Below, one piece after another: positions 1-10,600 of a stretch of DNA of 64,000 bases (within the stretch, counting starts at the first letter, position 1; every line of letters begins with the position of its first letter). The notes under the pieces were generated by a model, which ran no database searches, was not told the origin of the DNA, and saw only the letters and a program-made list of their open reading frames with translations. The translations under genes were made by a program, and so were the position numbers. Source of the DNA: Pelobates cultripes. Taxonomy: Eukaryota > Chordata > Amphibia > Anura > Pelobatidae. The DNA is taken from assembly GCA_933207985.1 (NCBI GenBank), contig OW240912.1, positions 108,423,665 to 108,487,664 of the forward strand. The letters run 5' to 3'.

Positions 1-190
1 AGAGAGATGGGGGGGCTAAACTGAGTGGGAGAGAGATGGGGCGGAACTGAGGGAGAGATATGGGGGGGGAACTGAGTGGGAGAGATATGGAGGGGGAACT
101 GAGTGGGAGAGATGGGACGGAAACTGAGGGAGAGATGGGGGGGAACTGAGGGAGGTATAGGGGGAGAAAACTGAGTGTGGGACGGGGGTT
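1..190. repeat. G-rich minisatellite, ~25-30 bp unit
   Basis: Degenerate tandem copies of a unit resembling gggagagatgggggggaactga fragments run from the window edge to about 190. Unit length varies with the G tract. The array is cut by the window start. No coding potential is credible; open frames here are repeat translations. Confidence 0.85.
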
Positions 191-334
191 GAGGGGGGAC
201 AACATACACACAGCACCCCTGCCCTACACATATCACCCCACACAAAGACACCCACACATCACCATACCCACACATCACATCACCCCACCCACACACACAC
301 ACACACAAACACATACAATGTACCCCTCAATGCA

Positions 335-735
335 GTGTGTGTACACTCAGCAGTCTGTCTGTGTGTGTACACTCAGCAATCTGTCTGTGTGTGTACACTC
401 AGCAATCTGTCTGTGTGTGTACACTCAGCAATCTGTCTGTGTGTGTACACTCAGCAGTCTGTCTGTGTGTGTACACTCAGCAGTCTGTCTGTGTGTGTAC
501 ACTCAGCAGTCTGTCTGTGTGTGTACACTCAGCAGTCTGTCTGTGTGTGTACACTCAGCAGTCTGTCTGTGTGTATTTAGCTGTGTGTGTACTCGGCAGT
601 CTGTGTGTGTGTGTGTGTGTGTGTGCGTGTGTATTCAGCAGACTGTGTACTCAGCAGTCTGCTAAGTACACAGACAGACTGCTAAGTACACAGACAGACT
701 GCTAAGTACACAGACAGACAGACTGCTAAATACAC
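335..735. repeat. 26-bp minisatellite plus short ~20-bp array
   Basis: About nine copies of a 26-bp unit containing gtacactcagcagtctgtc lie at 335-580. They are followed by a (GT)n tract near 602-627 and by three copies of a second unit (core gctaagtacacagaca) at 660-735. The second unit is roughly the reverse complement of the cagtctgt part of the first, so the two arrays can fold back on each other. Open frames through the array are artefacts of a periodic sequence. Confidence 0.9.
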
Positions 736-739
736 ACAC

Positions 740-895
740 AGAGATGTTAATTAGTTCGGACAACTGTATGAGTTGTTTTTTCGAAACTTAAACCTCAGTA
801 TTCAGGTTTAAATGCCGTTTTGGCACTTTGAGGGAAAAAAAATTGGCATGTATTACGGTTTGGGCACTCGGGCTCAAAAAGGTTCGCCATCACTG
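740..895. mobile_element. right terminus of a hAT-type MITE
   Basis: The stretch ends in ggttcgccatcactg at 881-895. This is the reverse complement of the CAGTGATGGCGAACC terminus typical of vertebrate hAT-family MITEs. A related terminus (cagtgatggctaacc) bounds the foldback at 15083-15229. The left end is not identified and may lie in or before the minisatellites. Confidence 0.55.
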
Positions 896-1039
896 CCCTA
901 AATGAAATCTTGGATGCCTTTTAGTTATGGATTTTTTCAATGGACCTATATCTAAAAACAGCTTGAAAAACTGCAGATCCCCTGTCTGCTGCCTTTGCAA
1001 GCACTCCCCCCGCCCCCCAAATTTTATGTGACTAAAATC

Positions 1040-1330
1040 ACAGGCTTCCCAATGCAGCTCAATGAGAAGTCTTTGCAAGGCAGGTGCTCTGGGCAACTGC
1101 TGCCTCTTACATTCAGTGCAAATAAGCCAACCAAACCAAGAACTAAGAGGACCTGTTGTCTGCTTGAAAAGCCAGGGGGGTGTAACCAATATAATTTGTG
1201 AGAGCATCAATTTCTATTGAAATATGCACTATTTCCAAAATGAAAAAAAGAGAGGGTCCACTCTTCACACATAAAGGTTTTCAGCAAGCTCAAGTGCTTT
1301 AGAGGTCTGGAGTGTCCTTTTAAAATTGCT
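1040..1330. repeat. interspersed repeat, copy 1
   Basis: The motif run gcagctcaatgagaagtctt, then gcaaggcaggtgctctggg, then gccaggggggtgtaac, and finally cagcaagct...ggtctggagtgtcc recurs in the same order at 13495-14715. The second copy is split by a solo LTR. This shows an old interspersed family of about 300 bp. The family name is not recognised. Confidence 0.75.
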
Positions 1331-1605
1331 CCTTTTTCTTTATGAAAATCATTAGAATTTTTTTTTAAATGTAGATTATCTTTTTTCCACGATTTTGAGA
1401 TTATTCATCCCTCCCATAAAACAACTGAGATGATCTGATTCAGGAATCTTGTGATTTGTGAATTGATATGCATTAAATGCCTTAGATGTGCCTCAGAACA
1501 TAGTCATGATAATAGAGAGCCCAAATACACACACACACAAATATATTTGTAAAGTAGGTATTTCAACAATACATTTGTATGAGTGAATGTAAATCTGTGT
1601 GTGTG

Positions 1606-2335
1606 CAGTGCCAGAGCGTCCATTAGGCAGCACAGGCGGCCGCCTTAGGGCGCAAGAGCAGGGGGAGCAAAAATCCAAACCCCCTGTCTCTGGCTCTGGC
1701 TCCGGCCCTGCCTATGGCTGGCGACTCAATATTTTTCATATTACTTCTCTCTCCCTGCTGCCGGCAGTCAGTGGAGTCAGCCGTCCTCTCCTGATGAGGT
1801 CAGGAGGAGAGGGAGTGACTGCCACTGCTCTTCTCCCAGGACCGCTGGGGAGTCTGCGAGAAGAGCAGTGGAAGTCACGCCCCCTCCTCCTGACATCATC
1901 AGGAGAGGCCAGCCGACTTACCAGGCTGCTGTATGCTACCGCCAGCTCCTGTTCCACTCCTCCCTGGCCTAACGTAAGGAATGCACTTTTGTTTTTTGTT
2001 AAATCCATTTTTTTAAAGCAGTGCACCCCTCTACAGCACCGATGCCCTAACCACAGCCCCTGCCTCCCTCAACAGCTCATGCCTGCCCCTGTGCCCCCCA
2101 CCAATGCCTATGTGCCCTCTTTCAGCCCCTGTCCCCTCTCTCAGCCCCTGTGCTCCTACCACAGTTCCGGCCTCCCCCCATCCCCTGTGCCCCCACCACA
2201 GCCCTTGTGCCCCCTCTCTCAGCCCCTGTGCCCCTACCAAAGCTTCTGTGCCCCCCACCACAGCACTTGTGCCCCCTATAGCCCATTTGCGCCCTGCCAC
2301 ATCAAGGCAAGCCTCAATAGGTGAGTTCCTACACT
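1606..2335 (+). mobile_element. hAT-like element with internal minisatellite
   Basis: It begins with cagtgccagagcgtccatta, a hAT-style CAG terminus, and is GC-rich to about 1960. From 2030 to 2290 it carries a degenerate array of a unit like cagcccctgtgccccctctc. The right end and target duplication were not resolved. The open frame across it is low-complexity proline/cysteine-rich sequence and is not credible as a protein. It resembles other elements in this window that combine CAG-type ends with internal arrays. Confidence 0.5.
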
Positions 2336-2432
2336 AGCCATTAGATATGCTGATATCAGCCAAGAATATCCAGTAAGACAGGAAGGGGTATTTTATAAAC
2401 CCTCTCATCAAGTTATAGAAATTAATGGTACT

Positions 2433-3549
2433 ATGCTTGATGGGAAATCCAGAGAGATGTATCCCCTTTTCATTCTTAGAAATGACTTGCTTTATAGAGT
2501 GATAAAAGATGAGGGGCAAGAGATTGAACAGCTTTTGGTACCCAGATCTTTCAGAAGGAAGGTGTTAGATCTGGCTTATTCTCACTTATTGTGGGGGCAC
2601 CTGGGGGTTGAAAAAACTCAGGAATGGATTCTAAGGAGATTTCTGGCCTGGGGTATATGAAGAGGTACTGCGCCTCATGCCCAGACTGCCAACTAGCAAC
2701 CCCAAAACCTCACTTAAGAGCACCCCTAATCCCATTGCCTATAATTGAAACCCCTTTTGAGCGAATTGCTATGGATTTGGTGGGACCATTGGAAAAGTCA
2801 GCAGGGGTAATCAGTACATTTTGGTTGTATTGGATTATGCCACACGCTATCCAGAAGCTATTCCTCTTCACAATACTGCTTCCAAAACCATAGCAAAAGA
2901 ATTGCTCCAGGTATTTTCTTGGGTAGGGTTACCAAAAGAGATTTTAACTGACCAAGGTACCCCTTTTATGTCCCGACTAATGAAAGAGCTATGCCAATTA
3001 TTGCAAATAAAAGCCTTGAGGACATCTGTGTACCATCCTCAAACCAATGGCTTAGTAGAAAAATTCAATAGAACCCTAAAACACATGTTGCGCAAGGCTG
3101 TAGGTCGAGATGGGAAAAGTTGGGACACTCTCTTACCATAATTGCTGTTTGCTATTCGGGAGGTTCCCCAATCTTCAGAAGGGTTTTCCCCTTTGGAGCT
3201 CCTTTATGGTAGACACCCAAGGGGTCTATTAGATATAGCAAAGGAAGAATGGGAAGAACAAACAGTACCTGGAAAGAATGTGATTCACTATGTAGATCAA
3301 CTCAAAGAGTGCATTACACAAATTTCTCTAATAGTCAGGCAATACCTGGAAGAAGCTCAAAGGAGCCAACAGGTAAACTACAATGGTCAGGCAGTAGTAA
3401 GGTCCTTCCAACCTGGGGACCGAGTGATGGTACTTGTTCCCACAGCTGAGAGAAAACTCCTGTCTCATTGGCAAGGCCTGTACAAGGTTATTGAACAAGT
3501 AGGGCCAGTAAACTATAAAATTAGACAGCCTAATTGTAGGAAAGTTTAA
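2433..3549 (+). pseudogene. gypsy integrase, frameshifted
   Basis: The reading frame is broken into four pieces (2433-2660, 2624-2893, 2821-3141, 3142-3549) by two frameshifts and an in-frame TAA at about 3139. The N-terminal HHCC zinc finger is visible (H...LLWGHLGVEKT, then CASCPDC). The DDE catalytic triad is also visible: D in AMDLVGP, D in LTDQGTPF, and E in GLVEKFNRTL. The C-terminal part contains FQPGDRVMVLVP and HWQGLYKVIEQVGPVNYK, as in gypsy integrases. The key catalytic residues survive, but the protein cannot be made in one piece. Confidence 0.88.
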
Positions 3550-3639
3550 CAAGTTTACCATATAAACTTATTAAAGGCCTGGAAGGATAGGGAAAGCTGT
3601 ATGATTGCTGTAGACTAATCCCCAATTGTTGACGTTAGT

Positions 3640-4522
3640 ATATGCGCTGATCTCACCCCTGAACAGCAGATGGAAGCCAAAGAAATGATATCCAGAAATA
3701 AAGATGTATTTTCTAGCATTCCTGGCAGAACTAGTGAAATCTGCCATGACATTATCAAGGAACCAGGAATTACAGTAAAATTAAAGCCCTAAAGAATTCC
3801 TGAGGCAACAAGGGGGGCGATACATATGGAAGTAGCAAAAATGCTCGAACTAGGAGTTATTGAGGAGTCACATAGCCAGTGGTCTAGCCCCATAGTTTTA
3901 GTACCTAAGCCAGATGGGTCAGTACGTTTTTGTAATGATTTTGGAAAACTTAATGAACACTCTAAATTTGATGCCTATTGTGACGGATCTTCTGCCCAAA
4001 ACCAGTTCCACAGAGTCTTCTTTCCTGGAGATAATTGGGAAGTAATCCAATTATCTCCAAGGACAGAGGCAAAACTCCATTAACCACATGGCAGTAAAAT
4101 GACAGTAAATCACATAGAACATACACATTCGACCTATCCCCAGATAGCTTAGATCTCAGCGCCCATTACTACTGGATGGCGCTCAGATCACATGCATACA
4201 GTTCAATCGCCATGGAGCCAAACTCTTTCCCATAGTCTTTCGGTATACGAATGGGCTCCATGGCTTAGCTATCTGGGGTAACACTGCTCACATAGGGAAA
4301 ATAAAAGGTTTTTAATGCAAGGCCATAGTCCAGCGGCAAGAGGTGGGCAACCAGGCTCCTCCAGTGCATAGTGGCGAGGTTGGTTCCGCCACACCTATCC
4401 TATGCCCCGAGTGGACGAACTTATTGAGAAACTGGCACAGGTCAGGTTTCTAAGTGTTCTAGACCCAACAAAAGGATATTGGCAGATCCCGCTGACAAAA
4501 TCAGCTAAAGAGAAGACTGAGT
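3640..4522 (+). pseudogene. gypsy RT N-terminal region, split by solo LTR
   Basis: Translation shows LTPEQQMEAKEMISRN, DVFSSIPGRTSEICHDI, then GVIEESHSQWSSPIVLVPKP and DGSVRFCNDFGKLNE, ending in SKFDAY at 3978. After the LTR insertion it resumes in frame at 4399 with PMPRVDELIEKLAQVRF and TKGYWQIPLTKSAKEKT. This is the RT fingers region of gypsy elements. An in-frame TAA lies at about 3789. The YxDD active site is absent because the L1 junction at about 4522 cuts the gene. Confidence 0.88.
3979..4393 (+). mobile_element. solo LTR with 5-bp target duplication
   Basis: This 415-bp block starts TGTGACGG and ends GCCACA. It is flanked on both sides by CCTAT (3974-3978 and 4394-4398). Removing the block and one CCTAT restores the conserved gypsy peptide FDAYPMPRVDEL without a frameshift. 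That pins the insertion to the base. It is the footprint of an LTR retrotransposon reduced to one LTR by recombination. The family is not named. Internal palindromic patches (gagccaaact...; tatcccc/ggggata) are typical of LTRs. Confidence 0.9.
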
Positions 4523-4680
4523 TGGGGGGGCGGAGCCTGGACACCAATGGAGCAAGACGTGTAAAGCTCGAGCTCTCCCGTCCAGGAGTGACAATCAGCA
4601 AACATCAGCAGCTTCCCCCAGGCATCCAGCCTTATAAACAGGTTAACAGATACCCACACAGCCGCCCATCAGAAATACCG

Positions 4681-5706
4681 ATGGGGGGCACTAAAAAAAG
4701 AAAGGAACAACCGACCTCAGTGGCCTCAATGTTCCGCACCGCCAGAGAATTAACGCGGCCATCTTTGAGCCAGGAGGCACAAAACACCCACGATTCGGGC
4801 TCAGAATCCGACAACGATGAGGACACAGACAGGAGACAAGAGCCTCTCACGAAGGCAGACCTCCACAACATGCTCAAAGAAGCCACAGCCGAAATAAAGG
4901 CCCATACAGCGGCAGAATTAGAGCGGCACATCTCAGGCATTAAGGAAGACCTCGAGGCCCTCAACACTCGTGCAACACAGGCAGAATCAGACATTACACT
5001 GCTCCAATCAACCTCATCGCAACATGGGCAAGACATCTATTACCTAAGCGACAAGATACAGTATCTGGAAGACAGCTTAGAAGACTTAAACAACCGTTCT
5101 CGCAGAAATAATATCAGGATAAGAGGCCTACCGGAAGCTGTGGATGCCGACGCCATTTTACCCACGCTCCGCGACCTCTTTCACACAATACTACCAGACT
5201 CCACCGAACAGGAATGCGACATCGAACGGGCCCACAGAGCACTGAGGCCCCTGGCGCTCAATCCCACCTCACCTAGGGACGTTATAGTCCGCATGCAGCA
5301 CTTCGCTACAAAAGAAAAAATAATGGCTGCCACCAGGGCCTCACCACCAAAATATGGAGCCTCCACGTTGGCCTTTTTTCAGGATCTGGCACCGTCTACC
5401 CTAAAGAAAAGAAGGGACCTGAAACCCCTGACGATGGCCTTAACCAAAAAGGGTCTGAAATACAGATGGGGCCACCCTTTTAAACTACAAGTGCGCCTGG
5501 ACGACCAAGACCACGTTCTACACCACCCCGCGGAAATGGAGGACTTTGCTACAGCCCTGGGCCTCCAGCTCTTCACCGGGACGCAGGCAGCCGACCGGTA
5601 CAACACAGCTCACGGAGAACATCACAGAGCAGCACAACCACCCCGAAACCAAGCTAAGAAGAGACCCCCACCACGGGCTGAGAATACCGACCCAACGGCT
5701 ACCTGA
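4681..5706 (+). CDS. L1 ORF1p-like RNA-binding protein
   Basis: The ATG at 4681 (MGGTKKRKEQ) gives 341 aa, close to the length of mammalian L1 ORF1p. The N-terminal part is acidic/Ser-rich. A heptad-like coiled coil covers roughly residues 60-145 (EIKAHTAAELERHISGIK, then YLSDKIQYLEDSLEDLNN). It runs into the RRM-like core RSRRNNIRIRGLPE and the C-terminal domain (DVIVRMQHFATKEKIMAA). In L1 this protein trimerises, binds element RNA and acts as a nucleic-acid chaperone. The open frame extends upstream to 4402 only because the gypsy RT fragment happens to be in phase. The family start is inferred to be 4681. Confidence 0.85.
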   Translation: MGGTKKRKEQPTSVASMFRTARELTRPSLSQEAQNTHDSGSESDNDEDTDRRQEPLTKADLHNMLKEATAEIKAHTAAELERHISGIKEDLEALNTRATQAESDITLLQSTSSQHGQDIYYLSDKIQYLEDSLEDLNNRSRRNNIRIRGLPEAVDADAILPTLRDLFHTILPDSTEQECDIERAHRALRPLALNPTSPRDVIVRMQHFATKEKIMAATRASPPKYGASTLAFFQDLAPSTLKKRRDLKPLTMALTKKGLKYRWGHPFKLQVRLDDQDHVLHHPAEMEDFATALGLQLFTGTQAADRYNTAHGEHHRAAQPPRNQAKKRPPPRAENTDPTAT

Positions 5707-7646
5707 TGGACATGCAGCAAACAGGTTTCCCGTATAGGGAGGCGTGCTAGATGATGGGACAGGTTCTATATATTTACTTACTATGTTTACTTACTATACC
5801 ATTACTATACCATCACAAGCCACATAATGTATTTCATGCATACATGTAATGTTTTGCGGTACAGTAGCTGTTAATACAGGGACCAGGGATTGAAGTTGCA
5901 GGGCCCACGTAGCACTGCTAACAAAAGACCACCAACACGGACACCCTGGGTACCCCCCCTTACCAGCATGCACCCACCTCCCAGACACTGCACTCAGCTC
6001 TATCTCTAAAGAGCCCCCAGCCCACATCAACCAAAACAGGAGCTGTATTACACACGTAAAACTCACACACCAACGGTATGTTATGGGCGGTAAAAGCTGG
6101 AGTGTGGATCACACAGTGGGAGGTTAAACAAATGTAAATAAGTTATGAGTATGAACGGTTAATATGTTGAATGCTTAGTACAGCTCAGTAAGTCCAGACA
6201 CTTGGACACAGACGGACGCCCTCCAGGCCTGGGATACTCAACTGCCCCAAAAAAAAAAAAAAAAAACTTTAATATAAGCTAGCAGGGCCACAGAACAGTC
6301 ACACAAATCTTAACATGGGCAATCCCCATCTTCCCCGAGGGAGCCACCATAACACAACAGAGCATGCACAGACACCCACTGAACACCACCACTAATTGCC
6401 ACTAACAGAGGAGACACTAGGGCAGACTCGAGGTAACAGCATATTTCATAATAAAAAAAAATAAAAAATAAAAAAAATAAAATAAAATAATATAAAAAAA
6501 TAAAAATAAAAAAAAATAACCTGATACTCCCATGACCCGCTCCCCTAGACAGCACCCTCAACTCTAAGTGTGACACTTTATACATAGCCTACAACAGGGC
6601 ATACTGCCCACCCCTTAAGATCATACTGCCCATCTCCCGCATAATATGGAAAGAGGGTAAAGGGGACCTTGTACAAGCTCTCAATGGGTTTCTAATGAGG
6701 TATTGCAAATGTGAAAATGTAAATATTGTTCGAAAATGTGTTGTGCATTGTACCCACAGACTATTAACTGACCCCACCACAGGCACGACCCCACAGCACG
6801 GACAACAGGCCCCCCCCGGGGACTCTAGGAACATCACCGCAATGGAGATGTTGGGGCCACCAAACCGAAACAGTAAGACCCCCAAGGGTAGGAAGAAACC
6901 CTGACCCCCAACAAGGGACACGCACACACAGGAACGACACTACATGACGCCTGTGACCGTATAATTATCAGACCCATGACACGCAACACACGACGCACTC
7001 CAACTCTCACCACAACCCAAAGAACGCTCCAGGAGACAATGGACCCAATCCAACAGACAATATTGAGACCCTCAACCACCTGGTATAAAATAACGATATC
7101 TGTTACATTGATACCTTTACAGAAGCCATGACACCCGCTACGGCGATTCTATTCGGACCCCCCCACCGAAGGATATGAATAACCTGATAAGACAACACCA
7201 GAGGTAAATTCACAACACTCCGAAGTGACGGGAGGAGAGAAGAGACACCCCTCTCGACACTTCCTACTCAACCCACACACCTCTATTACCACCACTTACA
7301 ACGGCTCCCACCGCTTTACAAGCGGCTACATAGAGGGAACCGGTTTGGATCAGTACAAGGTACAGACACCCAAACCCCCTCCACCTCCGTCCCCAACACT
7401 CCTGGCAACTTCGGTATCAGACCAGGCACATCCCGACCAACCCGCCCCTACATACACAAATACCCCACCGGGGCGTAAAACCTCAGAACTCAATCCTTGG
7501 AACGAAACCTAGGCATACACGCCCTCACCCTCTGGCATCATCCCTCCCCCTTACCCTATCCCTCCTCATAGCCAGGCGCACCGCCCTAACACATACACAC
7601 GAATAACCCCAGAAAACAACACCCCCTGTGAGAACAACCAGACATT
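5707..7646 (+). other. L1 inter-ORF spacer with A-rich tracts
   Basis: This 1.94 kb stretch between ORF1 and ORF2 has no credible coding region. It contains a pure A run at 6248-6265 and an (A)nT-rich tract at 6450-6520. The spacer is long compared with mammalian L1. It could be a genuine family feature or could contain older A-tailed insertions. I found no target duplications to decide between these. Confidence 0.6.
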
Positions 7647-10600
7647 ATGACTGCCAAACTCACCTGCATTTCCATTAACTGCAAAGGCCTCAACAATCCA
7701 GCGAAGAGACACAGACTTATGAGGTGGGCGAACCGCACAGGAGCAGATATAATGCTACTACAAGAAACTCACTTCACCCAGACCAAACCGTTTCCCCTCC
7801 TCAGCCGGCACTTTAGAGAATGCTATACTGCTAACTCCCCCAACACCAAACAGAATGGAGTAGCCATACTGCTACGCAAGACATGTCCCCTAAACGTAAA
7901 ACAAGTTATTAGAGACCCCCAAGGCAGGTTCCTGACACTCACAGGCCAGGCAGGCCCCAACAAATATGCCATCACAACACTCTATGCACCGAACATCCCT
8001 GACAAATCATTCTGGGATACACTACAGGCCCACCTGACACTAACCCCAGGCCACCTCAAAATTATTGGAGGAGATTTCAATGCTACGTTGTCACCGGCGA
8101 CAGACAGACACCGCACCCGCCGACACGGACAAAACACAGCCCCTACAACCAAAGTAGACAAACTGCTACTAGCATTCACCCTCCAAACACGATTGGTTGA
8201 TGTGTGGCGAACACTACACCCAACCACACATGACTTTACATTCTTTTCCCACCCACACAACTCATACTCACGTATAGACCTATTTTTGATCTCCCCCTCC
8301 CTCCTACCCATGGTCCACACGGCCACCATAGGCAACATAACATGGTCAGATCATGCGGACATAACTCTAACAATAAAAATCCCAAATGTAGCGCGCCCCT
8401 GGACCTGGAGACTGAACCCGACTCTGCTACATAACCCCCTCCTGAGAGACACCATTCACAAAGACTTGTCAGAATATTTTACCAATAATGCACCCTCAGC
8501 ACCCTCTCCGGGAATACTATGGGCAGCACACAAAGCAGTCATTAGGGGGAAATTAATTAGCCTAGCCGCAGCACATAAGAAAACTCAACTAAAATCACTA
8601 GCTAAATCCCTGGAGGCCCTCAGGAACCTAGAAACCGAACACAAACGAAAGCCCACCCCTGACATTCTCGCAAAACTGGCAGACTGCCGCACTCAAATTA
8701 AAGACTTCATGGCCAAGGACTCGGCCAAGGCATTACAATGGTCAAAACAGACCTACTATGAAAAATCAAACAAAGCAGACACTCTGCTAGCGAGAAAACT
8801 TAAACACAGGACAGACCAAAAAAGAATAGACAAAATACAGACACCGGAGGGAGTCATACACTCCCTCCCATCAAAAATAGGTGAAGTCTTCCAAAGATAC
8901 TTTACCACACTATATGACCACAACCCAGAGGCGAGACAACACCCGGAGGTAATGTTAGAATCCATAAACACATATCTGCAAAAAATACCACTACCAGCCC
9001 TGAAACCAGAAGCAATAGCTAAACTAAGCGAACCTATCACCATAGAAGAAGTAGCCACAGCAATTAAAAACACTAAACCCAATAAAAGCCCCGGACCCGA
9101 TGGTTTCTCGGGTCTCTACTATAAAACCTTCCCAACCACACTCCTCCCACACCTATGCTCACTCTTCAACTCTGTGATACAGGGAAACCCGCTACCACCA
9201 GACATGCTCCGAGCCAACGTGTGCCTCCTCCCTAAACCAGGCAAATCCCACCTGGACCCAAGCCACTATAGACCAATCTCTCTACTGAACGTGGACGTCA
9301 AATTACTCACTAAACTACTCGCAAATAGAATAAACCCATACATACATAAACTTATCCACCCCGATCAGGTAGGTTTCATACCCCACAGACAAGCATACGA
9401 CAACACAAGACGGACCTTCGACCTCCTTTGGACCGCAACACACCGACGCATCCCAGCCCTCTTTCTCTCACTAGACGCAGAGAAGGCTTTTGACCGACTC
9501 CTATGGCCTTTTCTGTTCGCTACCCTCCGCAAATTTCGAGTACCCCACACAATTCTCAACGCACTTCAAACTTTGTACTCCTCCCCAGAAGCAAGCCTCC
9601 TCATCCCTAACACACAACCCCCCTCCTTCCGCATCTTCAATGGAACCAGACAGGGATGCCCCCTCTCCCCACTATTATTCGCCCTCTCATTAGAACCCCT
9701 CCTCCAAGCTCTCAGGTTCGACCCTACAATATCGGGCATATGTATAAGAGGGGAGGAATACAAAGTAGCAGGATACGCAGACGATCTCCTCCTAACTCTC
9801 ACCGACCCAACACAATCTCTACCTCCACTCCTTCACGCCTTGGACGAATATGCCAAAGTCTCAGGTTATCGCCTCAACCTAGATAAGACAGAGGCCCTAC
9901 CGGTCCAAATCCCAGCTGACGAGCTATCCCACCTACAGACCAGCTATCCTTTCCATTTCAACCCATCTCACATACACTACCTAGGCGTCAATCTTCCAGC
10001 AGATGTCACTCAAACGTATCACCTAAACTATACCCCCTTACTACAAAAAGCGCTGGCAGACCTCAAGACATGGGAGACATACTCGATCTCTTGGCTGGGA
10101 AGAGTAGCCTGCATCAAAATGAATCTTCTACCAAGATTCTTGTACCTGAATCAAACGCTACCAGTCCAGATATCGATCAAAGATTTCAAAGGCTTACAAA
10201 CGCAGATCGACCGCTTCATATGGGCAAACAAACGCGCCAGGATTAGGCGAGACATCCTATATCTCCCGACCAGGATCGGGGGACTAGGTCTACCTCATTT
10301 TCTACACTACTTTCATGCGGCCCAATTAGCCCAAGTCCAGGCACTACACGCCCCCATAGGACTCAAACGGTGGGTAGATTTAGAACATGACCTATTTGGC
10401 AGGGACTTCCCCACCCTATACATATGGCTACCACGGCACGCACGTCCAAAGGCCCCTCAGACCACACCAGCACTCACCACTTCCATAGCCATATGGAATA
10501 AACTCTCTCTACAACACGCGCTCACATCGGACCCATCACCCCTGGCACCGATACTAAGAAATGAACAATTTTTACCGGGCATGACCCCGCGTGACTTTGC

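Larger units (their letters stand above)
2341..4522 (+). mobile_element. Gmr1-like Ty3/gypsy fragment, integrase before RT
   Basis: On the + strand integrase sequence (2433-3549) is followed within about 100 bp by the start of an aspartic-type gypsy RT region (about 3640 onward). In ordinary Ty3/gypsy elements the order is RT-RNase H-integrase. Integrase-first order is a property of the Gmr1 lineage of fish and other vertebrates. The 5' LTR, gag, protease, the RT catalytic core and RNase H are not present. An L1 interrupts the element at about 4522 and no downstream continuation is visible after 11926, so the 3' part is lost. Confidence 0.75.

Noticed and set aside
335..580. CRISPR array
   Set aside because: Tandem repeat without spacers, in a eukaryotic repeat context.
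177..705. Cysteine-rich open frames over the 26-bp array
   Set aside because: Unit repeats allow open frames in all three phases; no evidence of a gene.
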